Shown here: positions 22,501 through 31,197 of the stretch, in pieces
Layout: every line of letters begins with the position of its first letter
Position numbering within the stretch: the stretch's first letter is position 1
Source of the DNA: Scolanthus callimorphus
Taxonomy: Eukaryota; Cnidaria; Anthozoa; Actiniaria; Edwardsiidae
Reading direction: 5' to 3'
DNA: 64,000 nt
NCBI GenBank assembly: GCA_033964015.1
Contig: CM066913.1
Location: 3,350,169-3,414,168, forward strand
The notes under the pieces: generated by a model
The model's input: only the letters and a program-made list of their open reading frames with translations
What the model was told of the DNA's origin: nothing
Database searches by the model: none
Translations under genes and position numbers: made by a program

Positions 22501-25500
22501 GACAGATTTCGTATGGCTGTGAAAAGTGCCGCGACACGGCGCGGTACTGTCGCGGTGGCGGTACCGAACCTGGCCTGCTGTATATACCGAATGTAATGAC
22601 TTAGTCGCGGCGCGGTCACGGTCGCGGAGCGGTACAACTTTGTCGCGGAACTTTTCACAGTCATACGAAATCTGCTCTAGCTTTTATCGCATAGTTATAT
22701 TTCTTTTGTTTTGTTATGAGGGCCATGTGTACATTATCATTGTGATATATATGTTATATACGATAAGTCCATGGCGTGTTCGTTTGACATGCCAAGCGGC
22801 ATTATAAAAATGGCCGCCCAAGTAATATCTGCTTCACAAGTGCTCGAGCAATCTACTAGGTTCTTGATAAGCACGACGTTCTTCTTTCTTTGCGGTTATG
22901 GGTAAGATTTACCTCTATTCTCACGTCAGATGGAAGTCAGGAAGCGCTGGTCAGGTTGTCGCCCTTCTACTGAAAACGGGTTGAGCGTAATATATTCTAG
23001 CGCAAAACAGATGCACTGAGATCTTGTATAGTGAATACCTGTCACTGGGTTAGTTTCCATTCTGCATGTAGACACGACATGCTTTACGAATACAGACAAC
23101 TAATAGTGATTGCATGTTTGCTTGTTTTGTATCAGGCTCGCCATGACAAGCAAGTAGGCTTCTCCAACTTATCACACCTTTCTCCTAAAGCGATAGCAGG
23201 TCACGTGACCGAGCTCCTCCCTGCCTTGTGCGAACACCTGGAAGCGACAAGTGCATTCTTCCAGGTATGCAAAATAGCCATTCACGTGACACTCCTGTGC
23301 GATTTTGATTAGCCTGCGGTCAGCCCTCCCTTACTGTAATCCCGCTGACTCTTTATTTGTTTGTTTATTTGTTTCTTGTTTATCTTGTTGTTGTTTTTCG
23401 TGTAGACTCTCATAGCTGCCAATGATGGCATGTTAGATGGACCAGGAAGGAATACAGAAGAAGCGTTACTCCTAACGCAGTGTTTTAACCTGCTCTTTAG
23501 TACTCTTCAGACATTCTTCTCTTGGTAAGATATCGTGCCTTAGCGCGCCGTGTGGGGAAACAGACAATGTAGCTTCATCTATATCCTCTACTAACACAAG
23601 TATCCTCTACCTTTGAGCGCGCCACCTCGCACAAGCCCGGTGGTTTCGCGAGGCGCTCTCGCCATGTTCTTTTTTCTTATTCAACCTAGACGTTCAATGT
23701 ACCAACTGTTACTGTACAAAGAAATGGCAATTAAAATTGAAATTGACCTTGAAAATCCTTCAACCCTTCTGCACTATTGGATTTTTAGTAGAAATGGCGC
23801 TATATCAAAATTTGTATTATTATTATTATGAATAAATCACCACAAATGAAGAAACAACTAATTCAGATAAGATGCACCTATATTTCGGTATATAATATTC
23901 ATTGGCTTTCATCAGTCAATGAAGACCAACTGAAATGTTACACGATCCAAACAAACTGCTGACAAGAGTGCAACTAAATTAATTTCGTGCGGGCCCTACG
24001 CGTTCTGACAATCGAAAGAGTGATTGGTATTACTGTAAGTCTGTACGGTGCTCTTGTTTTGAGCTTATAAACCCATTCTCATCCCTTTATCATGGCTTCG
24101 TTGATTAGCCTTCATAATCATGGCATATAGTAACGAAAGGAGATATCCAGAGCAAAGTTCTCTTATTTTAGTTTATGCGACTAGATTTTTTAACCCGAGC
24201 AAAGGGAATACGGTATTCCTTACGCCTCTTATGATGGTGCCTTGTATCTCGTTACCTGTAGGTGTGGATTTAATAGTAATGAGAACCAGAGTCTTCTCAA
24301 GACCGCGCTAGGCGTCCTAGCCACAAGAACCAAGCTCTCCAGCATGTCCCAACCTGGCTTCCAGGAGTTACTCAAGTCAGTGAATTACACGTTTGAATAA
24401 TTGTAAATATGGGGATGGGTGTGAGGTTTTGGGCGTACATCACACAAAAATAAAAAGCCTCATCCTTTTGAAAAATGTCCTGATCCCTAAGTGAATTTTG
24501 CCCCCCCCCCCCCCCCTCCCAAAAAAAAACTATTTAGCGGCAGATTCAGATTTCTTTATTTCGCACACAACCTATGGAGTATAAAAGTGAAAACACATTG
24601 AAGATATGCAATCAGAATAATTCCAATGGTTCCAATAATCAGTACTCTATATATACCAATATGGTACAGGCGAGCCTTCCAGCAGTATAGGCGCTACCTT
24701 ATTCTGTATTTCTTTTCTCCATGTTCCTTATTCTTGCAGGCAGTCATTCCATTATCTTGAGCAGTTTTCTGGCACCATACCAGACATGGCAACCGCTCTG
24801 TCGCTGACTAAACTCCTAGTCGTCCTCAGCGAGAAGTCCAACAACGCCAACTTCAACACCTCGATCGGTGAGAAGATTCCTACATATTTACATATTTTCT
24901 TTCTCCGCTGTAGCATACCTGCAATACTGAAAATAGTTCTTTTGTGTCGGCTTGCTTTCTACTTTTAACGTTCCACTTTATTTCAAAAGCTGGTTTGACT
25001 GGAGGATTTCTCAAGAGAGAATGGATCAAGGGCAATGGCGAACGAGAAAGCGGCCAGAAGTTCAACGAAGCCCTGCAATACTTGATAAGGTTGGCAATTG
25101 TAAATCTTGAAATTGGATGGCTTGGAAACGTTTATTGCCAACAATAAATATTCATATTAGTTATTAAGCAATAAAAGTACTTTCCGCGTGCTCTCTGCTT
25201 TCTTACAAACACGAGGGGGATGTTGGGAGAACTGATCAAAACTTGAAAGACACGAGCCGAAGGCGAGTGTCTTTCAAGTTTTATTAGTTCGACCAACATT
25301 TCCCGAGTGTTTGTAAGAAACCAGAGAGCACGCAGAAAGTATTTTTATTGCTTTTAGAAAATAACATACACACGCGCGACAGCGTTGCGTGACAATCGTG
25401 TTTCTCAGGTCTCTTACAAACACGCTTTTTAACCAATCAGAATGCGCACATTCACAATACAACATAGGTGTTATTTTCTAAATGATATTGAAGCACCCAA

Positions 25501-28500
25501 AAACGTAAATTTAAGTAATATATCAAACACGAGACCGCTTGTTTCATCAGGATGTCCAAACATCGAGGAGTGGGGTGAACAAAACGAGGCAAAGCCGAGT
25601 AATTTTTAAACAGTTGTCCGAGGTCTTTGAAAATCCCATTTAAAAAACGCTTGAAAACTCCTAATAAAACGTCGCGTGTTTGATATATAAAAGGAATAAA
25701 ATCTCCAACATTTTGCAAATTAAGATCGTCTTTACGCTTATGATCTGTCCCAGATTTCACTTGACCTTCTCTGAGGACTCCATGGCTGCAGTAGAAGAGA
25801 TCTCAGCAGGAGCCATGGCAGAACTAATGGAAGAGGAAGAGAAGAATGGCTGCTCCACCTCCTACCCAACATTATCCAGGTTAGACCTCAACACCACTTC
25901 ATGAAGTCCGTGAACCGTATGTCCAATCACCGCAGTGACACTACGTTCATTGAATATGAGGAAATTCACCTGAAGCATCAGCAGTAGACTTCCACTTTGA
26001 TTTCTTTTGAATTTGTTTTCGGCTCGTCCATAGGCCTTTATCACGTTAATATAGATTGATAATTAACAATTAGTCGCCAAAGGCGACGTGATTATCGGCG
26101 AATAGTCACCGAGACGAATTAGTATAATTGCTCAAGTGATTAATAAGGTTTTTAGACAGAAAAACTTGTTTTTGTTGGACTTTTTCACGATCATAAGAAA
26201 ACACAATCGCGCACAAGCCCAATCCTGTCAATGTTATAATCACCTGTAGGTGATTATAGCGAGATAACGCGAACCTTTCGACCAGTCAGCGCGCGGAAAT
26301 TCTTTTTTTGTTCGAGCAAATACGGAAATTTAGGCTTGTCGTAACGTAGTGACTTGGTCAGAAAAATGTAGAGCCAAAGAAAACATCCATCTTCATCGGC
26401 TCAATTTGGAAAGTTGATAGAGCATTATGGTCGATAATTCTTTGTTTGATGTCTCGCCCTAGGGCCACCATGCCATCATTTTACCGTACCGTGTTAGAGG
26501 AGCTCATAACACACCTCAAGCACACCCAGAGTACGCCTATCAAGAGAGCAGATCCTGAACAGGTTAGGTTTTGTGTTTGTGAGTAAAAGTGAATAAGATA
26601 CTTGACACATCACAATCAATTCTATCCAAAGAGGAACTTATAACACACCTCAAACATACAAGAGTACTCCTATCAAGAGAGCAGATCCTGAACAGGTTAG
26701 GTTTTGCGTTTTTGAGTAAAAGTGAATTAGAGACTTGACAAATCACAATCCATCCTATCCAAGACGCAAATACCCAAGGCTCGAAATTTATAGTTACGCA
26801 ACTACGTTAATTTATAGTCAAGTTCGCATACGTACGATAGTGTAAATAGAGAATAATACATGTGCGCGCGAGGATATGGAATTTATCTTCGAGTGTTCAC
26901 ATTTTGATATCTCACGAGTGAGCGCAGGGTTGTTCCGTGTTTTTAACTTGGAAAATATTGTTTCAGCCAGAACTAAAACATACGGAGACAGATCTTTCTC
27001 TGTTTATTCCAGCAGACTCTGGAACACACTGCCTCTCCAAATTAAACAATCTGAGACTTTGGGAATTTTCAAATCCAAACTTAAAACTTACCTTTTTCGG
27101 AATATATATACATAATACTAATGAGTTGGAGTCCTGGCTACACAAATAACTTGTAGTTTTATTATCTTTTATGTTTTATTTTTTAGAGTTTTTTATCTTT
27201 TACAAATTTTAGAATATTTTTATTTAATTGAATACATATATATATATATATATATTTTTCCACATATGATATACATTTAAAGCATGTAAAGCACTGAAAT
27301 GTAAAGCATTGAAACTATGGTGTAATGCTATATCTATTACTATTATTATTATTACTATTATTATTATTATATTCAGGCTCAAGAACGTCTAATGAAGTTG
27401 AATATAGTTGTAAGAGAATTCCACATTCTCATCAATATTGTCAAGGTTAGTAAAGAACTGGAGATTATTATGATGTACTCTGCTTTTAACTGTGTGTGTG
27501 TGTGTGTGTGTGTAATTCGATTTAGTCCTTACGTGTTTTCTGTCAATTTCACTTTACAGGCCTTCGATCAGAGGTCTGTTCTGTCTTCAGCCTTAAAGGT
27601 AAATGAAAACCCTTTTTTAATTCCGCCTAATTAATGAGGATTTCAGATGACTGCCGAAGGAAATCAAATCTCTCCTATTGGTCGCGGATCTGGTGTCTTT
27701 GTTTAGTGAACCAATCAAAATGCGATGACAAGGACAAAGACTGCTTGAACTGCTTTCATACAGGTGACGGCAGTAAAACCGAGTGAAAGTAAATCCAACA
27801 ATTCTAAATCAATCCAATAGGACTAAACGCAAACAATAGCTAACTATTCAGGGCAATCATGTGAAATAAGCGTTATGCTCTATGAAATAAGCAAACCACA
27901 AGAGCTTGAAGGATGGAACTCCATCTTCACTCTGTAAATTTCGCATCTTGTTTTCATGTTTCATAACAAATGGCGATTGTTTTTAATTCTCGTTTACCTC
28001 ACTAACAGTCATATTCTCTTTCCAGTATGGCCGTATATTTGTGGAAACATTTTTAAAGCTTGGTATGCCTGTTTTGGATCAGATGCTGAGATCTCATAAG
28101 GTAATTCGAATTAACAAATAGATCTCATTTTTGCTTGCGTCTGTACTGTAATAGAAGCACATATGACGTCAAAGTCTTCATGAACAAAACGTACGCTACG
28201 AGATTCAGCTGAGTAGCGTGACTGTTGTTCATGACACGCCGTTACGTCTTTTTATGCATCTAGTACAGTACAGGCGCATGGAAAATGACATTTATCTATT
28301 TGTTTATGTAGCAACAACAACAACAAGTTTTTTTTCAAAACTGGAAATTACCAACAGCTCGCGCGACAACTTTTATTGCAGTGCACACAGACAGTCACTT
28401 CCGAGCATATAATCTGATCACGCTCTGGGCTCGACCAATCAGAGCGAGCGATTTAGTAGACTTGCGTATAAATAGATGTTATAAATATGCGAATTGGTAA

Positions 28501-30753
28501 CGTCGATCCCATTTAGTGGGAGTTGAAACTAACAGGTTCGAAAAACGTTCACCATCGCAAATGTATTTCCATCTATGCGGTGACAACACAGGGAAATTCC
28601 ACACTCCGTGTTATTTAGGTGGTTCGTTACCGAAGACGTAGATTATTACAACTTTATTCATTGTACTGATGCTGAGTTGTCAAGTAGTACAGGTGGTACA
28701 CATTTATATCTATTTTTGGGGGACATTCCGTTTTATTATTATCCATGATTGTCTTGTTTCAGGATGATATTCATGGCTTGTTAAAGAACTTACAGCAAAG
28801 TACAAGATGCTTACAGCATTTCTGTGGTCACACCAAGGTAATTATATTATATATAGAACATTTTGGACTTGAAAAACCGATATTTAACCCGTAAGAGACT
28901 CGCTTCCCTCCTCTGACTGTATTATTCAAATCTCTGTATATAACACGGCTCATACAACCCTTTAATCCTGGAAAATTGGAAAATAAAATTCAAAGCCTTG
29001 AAAGTACTTGAATTATAGTTTGAAAGGGCTTTTTTCTACAAATGTTACTTTTAATTTCTATAATGGAAAAGCTGTAGGGGTTTTTAGGAGGGGGGGAAAT
29101 CAATTTATTCGTTAAACGGAGGGTCGATCGAGTTTCATCTTCAATACAAACGTTAAAAAGGGCAAAAGTTCTAACTTGTTGCGTACATATACCAGACAAC
29201 TACCCGGTCATTTTAACCGTCAAAAAAGGTTAGATTTCACCTCTATTTCACTTTCTCTCCAACAGGTTACCAAAGATTTAGCCTTGACTAACCACGTCCC
29301 AGCGGTCAAGAAATGTCTAGAACTATTTGTGTTTCGTGTAAAAGTAAGTCTTGATTTGTACACACCTTCAAACTATGAGCAAACGCTTTCTTTGCTTCTT
29401 TTCTATGTGTTTGTTTTCTTTCAGTATCTAAAGACTTTGATGCTTTTGGTAGCAAAACAGAATATCACTTTACCTCTTTCAATTAACGTTTCTCCTGAAA
29501 CCATGTATCATTACCGTGTATCATAGTTGGAAATGATACTTCATTCCTAAATCGCATTAGTTCATGTCAAATTATGTCTCAAAGAAGTAAACAAAATGCC
29601 ACTGAGAGTTTTTACTGTAGTTTGGTTTACCAAATCCGAAGAAAATACGAGAAAAAGCGTCTTCATTATGATGCACGATTCACGGTTTTACGGAGCAGCG
29701 TTAATGGACGATTCCAGCTATAGCGCATGCGCGCGCTGCATGTCGGTAGATGTGGGACATTTGTCGAACAAACTGCGCTTATAGCTGGAATTGTCTATTG
29801 AAATAAGTGGATGTACAGGGCTTCAAAAACAATAAGATCTCTTTGCTAATCGCAGGCAATGCTCACACTCAATAAGTGCCACGAGGCGTTCTGGTTGGGG
29901 AACCTGAAGAACCGAGACATACAGGGTCAGGAGATCCTTTCCCAGCAATCCTCGCGCGCCGATGAGGAGGAGAATGCTGGCGATGCGGAGGAAGATGAGG
30001 AGGAGGGAATGGATGTGCAGGACGAGGAGGAGAACGAGTCTGTTAGCGTTGTTGGATACGATAATGGTAGTTCCTCTTTTTTTTGTGTTGTGGGATTTTA
30101 TTTTCGCGTTTTTGTTGGCTTCCGGTGTTTTTCATTCAACCTTCTTCAATTTCGTATCCAGAGCTTCCCGGCTCGTCACCTCGCGGGGGAGGCTCTTGTG
30201 ATAGCCATTTGAGCGACTTTTCTGATTGGCTGATTTTGAACATCGTGGCATGCGCAGAATGTTTTTTTTCTTTACGGCTCTGTATCCAATATCGCGCACG
30301 CGTTCGCCCCTTGCGTCAAACTGTTGTTTGCGCATGTCCCAAAACCGTTAGCTCTATTACTGGGTTTTAAAGAGCTTTGAGTTTACTTCATTTTATGCCA
30401 GGAAAATAAGATAGAGGCTGATTACAATAGAAAACGAAAATAGGATGAATGTTGTTTTCATAGAAATCCTGGAATTAATAAACTTCAGACAACGCGGAAG
30501 CATTGTATATTGTATATTGCATATTTTAAATTGTGAATTCTGTGATTTAGTCGCTTGTATTTTGCCAAACGTTTCTGCTAACATGGAAACCCCCTGAGTC
30601 CTTTTTTCCTCCTAATTTTAATATATTGTCTGCAGTTTTACCAGAAGGTAAATATGTTAAAATATATTTGTAACTGATATGTTTTATGGTTATTTTTTTA
30701 TAGGCGCTGGAGATGACAACGAGGAAGAAGAATCCTACAGTGAAAGTTTCTAG
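3473..30753 (+). CDS. FANCD2: FANCD2, Fanconi anaemia complementation group D2 protein (45 coding exons, ~1447 codons)
   Basis: FANCD2 forms a heterodimer with FANCI. Once monoubiquitinated by FANCL/UBE2T it is locked on DNA as a clamp that directs repair of interstrand crosslinks and protects stalled forks. I assembled the gene by joining exons at GT-AG sites so that phases agree throughout. The product tracks the human protein (~1450 residues) end to end: a short basic N-terminus (GPTRRKSKQ), alpha-solenoid blocks such as [13 protein letters not shown] and [19 protein letters not shown], the ubiquitin site YKRIGIIGA, the near-C-terminal signature [18 protein letters not shown], and an acidic tail ending [10 protein letters not shown]. 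The start ATG at 3473 has a G at +4 and follows the divergent promoter. One anomaly breaks the frame: a missing base in exon 25 (19237-19239). The exon 11/12 junction needs an unusual acceptor. Exon coordinates are given in the four block entries below. Confidence 0.95.
3775..3874. mobile_element. 5'-truncated copy of a ~100-bp MITE
   Basis: The right end GCTTATAGCTGGAATCGTCC and the interior GTGTGGGACA match the intact copy at 29703-29799. The left inverted-repeat arm is missing. It lies in FANCD2 intron 1. Confidence 0.55.
5334..5873. mobile_element. Tc1/mariner-like MITE, 540 bp, with TA target duplication
   Basis: The termini CAGTCGAAGCTCTC...GAGAGCTTCGACTG are perfect 14-bp inverted repeats that extend imperfectly inward. 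TA dinucleotides flank the element (5332-5333 and 5874-5875). The interior repeats the motif GGTCGCTTACGAGAGC at least four times, in both full and degenerate forms. Ends beginning CAGT with TA insertion are characteristic of Tc1/mariner-type transposons. There is no transposase ORF. It sits in FANCD2 intron 3. Confidence 0.82.
10701..11785. mobile_element. Nonautonomous TTAA-flanked DNA transposon, ~1.09 kb
   Basis: TTAA at 10697-10700 and at 11786-11789 flanks inverted termini GGTATTTGCATAGGCTAA and (complement of the right end) GGTATTAGCCTAGGCTAA. TTAA duplication is typical of piggyBac and Kolobok elements. Internal inverted segments are visible (ATCTGTGGCAGTGCA at 10969 against its complement near 11078), so the element is partly self-complementary. 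No long transposase ORF is present. It occupies half of FANCD2 intron 14. Confidence 0.75.
11788..11960. repeat. Degenerate GAT/GTT trinucleotide-rich microsatellite
   Basis: Imperfect runs of GATGCTGATGTT, GGTGCTGGTG and GATGATAAT occur directly after the TTAA element in FANCD2 intron 14. No coding role is seen. Confidence 0.6.
12569..19313 (+). CDS. FANCD2: FANCD2 exons 15-25 (residues ~413-779), including the ubiquitin-acceptor lysine and a frameshift
   Basis: Exons: 12569-12703, 12981-13112, 13615-13722, 15147-15196, 15283-15342, 16532-16607, 17218-17337, 17523-17596, 17714-17836, 18802-18908, 19199-19313. Exon 19 (60 bp) carries the codon for the lysine of YKRIGIIGA (AAG at 15287-15289, about residue 556), which corresponds to human K561, the monoubiquitination site. 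Exons 21-24 encode [55 protein letters not shown] and [20 protein letters not shown]. Exon 25 starts in frame with [14 protein letters not shown] and then meets TAG. The expected continuation [20 protein letters not shown] lies in the neighbouring frame, so one base is missing in the A-run at 19237-19239. Confidence 0.9.
14135..14525. repeat. Diverged tandem duplication, unit ~190 bp
   Basis: The segment from about 14140 (CAGAGGTCGCCATTACTTGT, TTTTGTAGCGCGAATGAAAC, GGTTTACAAGA) recurs from about 14341 (AAAGGCCGCCATTCGTTGT, TTTTGTAGCGCGAATGAAAA, GGTTTACAAGA). Both copies lie in FANCD2 intron 17 and have drifted by substitutions and small indels. Confidence 0.65.
15355..15776. mobile_element. 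Nonautonomous DNA transposon (MITE), 422 bp, perfect 8-bp target duplication
   Basis: Both flanks read TGTGTATG (15347-15354 and 15777-15784). The ends are imperfect inverted repeats of about 45 bp, from CCCGGGGGG...AGTACTCCC through GGGTATGTGCCGC, matched by the complement of GCGGCACATACCCACC...CCCGGG. The interior repeats ACGGGGT-type motifs (AACGGGGTATCG, AACGGGGTATGA, AACGGGGTCTTA, AACGGGGTAGCT). An 8-bp duplication suggests hAT, P or Merlin; the termini do not settle which. The insertion point is 12 bases into FANCD2 intron 19. Confidence 0.85.
17963..18207. mobile_element. ~245-bp MITE with GCAAGCGCAAG-type inverted ends
   Basis: The left end GGTCTATACACGAACGCAAG and the right end CTTGCGTTCGTGTGTAAGC form inverted repeats of about 30 bp. 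The interior has further GACGCAAGCGCAAGC and its complement. A related copy is at 46469-46713. I could not define the target duplication. It lies in FANCD2 intron 23. Confidence 0.72.
19237..19242 (+). other. FANCD2: Apparent 1-base deletion (frameshift) in FANCD2 exon 25
   Basis: The frame entering exon 25 reads GAC AAA TAG at 19234-19242. Restoring one A in the run AAA (19237-19239) lets both halves of the exon align to human FANCD2 over 39 residues without gaps. It may be a sequencing or assembly error in a short homopolymer, or a real allele. Confidence 0.85.
19646..26562 (+). CDS. FANCD2: FANCD2 exons 26-38 (residues ~780-1249)
   Basis: Exons: 19646-19754, 20704-20821, 21389-21422, 21540-21673, 21906-21987, 22344-22460, 23136-23264, 23406-23524, 24262-24375, 24740-24867, 24990-25089, 25754-25879, 26463-26562. 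Exons 26-28 encode a lysine-rich, probably disordered linker ([13 protein letters not shown]), as in vertebrates. Exon 30 gives [20 protein letters not shown]. Exon 31 overlaps several open frames; only the frame giving [16 protein letters not shown] continues the family alignment. Exons 32-38 follow with [40 protein letters not shown], and [21 protein letters not shown] degenerate copy of the 3' half of exon 38 lies directly downstream in the next intron. Confidence 0.9.
19816..20003. mobile_element. TA-flanked MITE, GAGCAGATTTCG family, copy 1 (188 bp)
   Basis: The inverted ends are GAGCAGATTTCGCATGACTG and its near-complement ending CGAAATCTGCTC, with TA on each side (19814-19815 and 20004-20005). 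The interior is GC-rich with repeated GTCGCGGTACGG-like motifs. Other copies are at 22500-22677, 39669-39940 and 53508-53696. It lies in FANCD2 intron 26. Confidence 0.85.
20019..20319. mobile_element. TA-flanked MITE, 301 bp, ~65-bp terminal inverted repeats
   Basis: The left arm from CCGAATTCGTAGTATCGC to GGGCGATTCTGC is mirrored by GCAGAATCGCCC to GCGATACTACGAATTCGG on the right. TA occurs at 20017-20018 and 20320-20321. It begins 15 bases after the previous MITE, so two elements stand side by side in FANCD2 intron 26. Confidence 0.8.
20901..20985. mobile_element. Degenerate one-ended relative of the TTAA MITE at 36270
   Basis: TTAAAGGCCCATAGTCAACC followed by GGGAACCTTTG and a GTTTTGTTATTTGATC interior resembles the complement of the 36270-36391 element. 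A matching second end is not evident. It lies in FANCD2 intron 27. Confidence 0.45.
22138..22206. repeat. (CAA)n-rich microsatellite
   Basis: AACAACAACAACAACAACAACAGCAGAAGC and flanking AAC triplets occur in FANCD2 intron 30, upstream of exon 31. Confidence 0.75.
22500..22677. mobile_element. TA-flanked MITE, GAGCAGATTTCG family, copy 2 (178 bp)
   Basis: The left end is GGACAGATTTCGTATGGCTG and the right end is CAGTCATACGAAATCTGCTC. TA occurs at 22498-22499 and 22678-22679. It is the same family as 19816-20003 and lies in FANCD2 intron 31. Confidence 0.85.
24501..24516. repeat. Poly-C tract (16 C)
   Basis: Sixteen consecutive C residues, then TCCC and nine A residues, lie in FANCD2 intron 34. 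Similar tracts occur at 31801-31815, 32739-32750, 40799-40818 and 58015-58034. Confidence 0.9.
25166..25354. repeat. Long near-perfect palindrome (foldback element), 189 bp
   Basis: The arms start AAGCAATAAAAGTACTTTCC and end with the complement AAGTATTTTTATTGCTT. They pair through GCGTGCTCTCTG, TCTTACAAACAC and AACTTGAAAGACAC to a loop of about 13 bases (GAGCCGAAGGCGA). The paired length is about 88 bp per arm with a few mismatches. It lies in FANCD2 intron 36. Confidence 0.85.
25519..25692. repeat. Sequence bounded by TATATCAAACACG inverted ends
   Basis: TATATCAAACACG near 25519 is mirrored by CGTGTTTGATATATA near 25690. The interior shows no other structure. It may be a small nonautonomous element in FANCD2 intron 36. 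Confidence 0.4.
26497..26763 (+). repeat. Tandem duplication of exon 38 3' half plus intron start (two ~133-bp units)
   Basis: Unit 1 (26497-26630) holds the last 66 bases of FANCD2 exon 38, its donor and about 68 intronic bases. Unit 2 (26631-26763) repeats it at high identity: CTTATAACACACCTCAAACA, then ATCAAGAGAGCAGATCCTGA and the AACAG|GTTAGG donor. Unit 2 has no upstream acceptor of its own and carries a 1-base deletion, so it is a nonfunctional partial exon copy. Confidence 0.88.
26930..27116 (+). mobile_element. Non-LTR retrotransposon (LINE) 3' fragment, end of the reverse transcriptase ORF
   Basis: The frame ending at 27115 reads [20 protein letters not shown] followed by [20 protein letters not shown] and TYLFRN. 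This is the characteristic carboxy-terminal segment of CR1/L2/RTE-type LINE ORF2 proteins (S...LWN.LP...K...FK..LK..LF). The following AT-rich tail, with TA and TTA repeats to about 27372, fits a LINE 3' end. The fragment is 5'-truncated and lies in FANCD2 intron 38, sense to the gene. Confidence 0.8.
27236..27372. repeat. AT-rich tail with (TA)n and (TTA)n microsatellites
   Basis: TA dinucleotide runs occur around 27236-27254 and TTA triplets at about 27335-27370. The latter reach into the pyrimidine tract just before FANCD2 exon 39 (27377). They probably belong to the 3' tail of the LINE fragment. Confidence 0.65.
27377..30753 (+). CDS. FANCD2: FANCD2 exons 39-45 (residues ~1250-1447), C-terminal region
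   Basis: Exons: 27377-27445, 27560-27598, 28026-28100, 28763-28837, 29266-29343, 29856-30066, 30704-30753 (stop TAG at 30751-30753). They encode [67 protein letters not shown] and [20 protein letters not shown]. This is the most conserved C-terminal portion of FANCD2 and is followed by a long acidic tail ([15 protein letters not shown]). The tail also holds SQ dipeptides, which in this family are candidate ATM/ATR sites; here that is inference. Most of these exons begin and end in phase 0. Confidence 0.93.
27490..27513. repeat. (TG)n microsatellite
   Basis: About eleven uninterrupted TG units lie in FANCD2 intron 39. Confidence 0.85.
29703..29799. mobile_element. ~97-bp MITE, intact copy
   Basis: AATGGACGATTCCAGCTATA at the left is mirrored by TTATAGCTGGAATTGTCTATT at the right. 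The interior includes GCGCATGCGCGCGC. A truncated relative is at 3775-3874. It lies in FANCD2 intron 43, about 57 bases before exon 44. Confidence 0.75.
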
Positions 30754-31133
30754 CAACCGAAAAATCCAAAGATATTGTGTTTTAGGGTTTAGAGAATGTG
30801 GGTTTGACATGTCATCAGTGATTTGGCTGGGGATAAGACTCGTGAGATAATACCTCTAATACCAATCAGATAAGGGAGCCATAATTATGCTCTCTGGTGA
30901 AAGTTCCTCTCTCCAGAGATTAAGTTGATTATTGCTGTAGTCCTTAGATTTTAGATCAGATTAGACTTAGCTATGAGACTAAGTGATCCTATTGGGTTAA
31001 TCGTGCAAGAGACATTGTTGTGTACATAGTAATGAAGATTTAGGATCACTACTACATTTGACTGCTGGCGGTCTTTGTTCCTTGGTGGTCCGTTTGTATT
31101 GCGCAAATGTATATCTAGCGATTGTGGCTTTCT

Positions 31134-31139
31134 AATAAA
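31134..31139 (+). terminator. Candidate FANCD2 polyadenylation signal AATAAA
   Basis: This AATAAA lies 381 bases after the FANCD2 stop codon and is followed within 20 bases by TGATAAATTTGTT. I saw no other canonical signal between the stop codon and this point. The 3'-UTR is therefore probably 30754 to about 31160. Confidence 0.55.
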
Positions 31140-31197
31140 CGTGATAAATTTGTTAACTATGCGTCTCCGTTTATACAGAATGGGCTGCTTCTTATCG

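Noticed and set aside
22289..22522. Open frame reading through the FANCD2 exon 31 region in a different frame
   Set aside because: Only the frame starting at 22344 ([19 protein letters not shown]) continues the FANCD2 alignment and fits the phases of exons 30 and 32.
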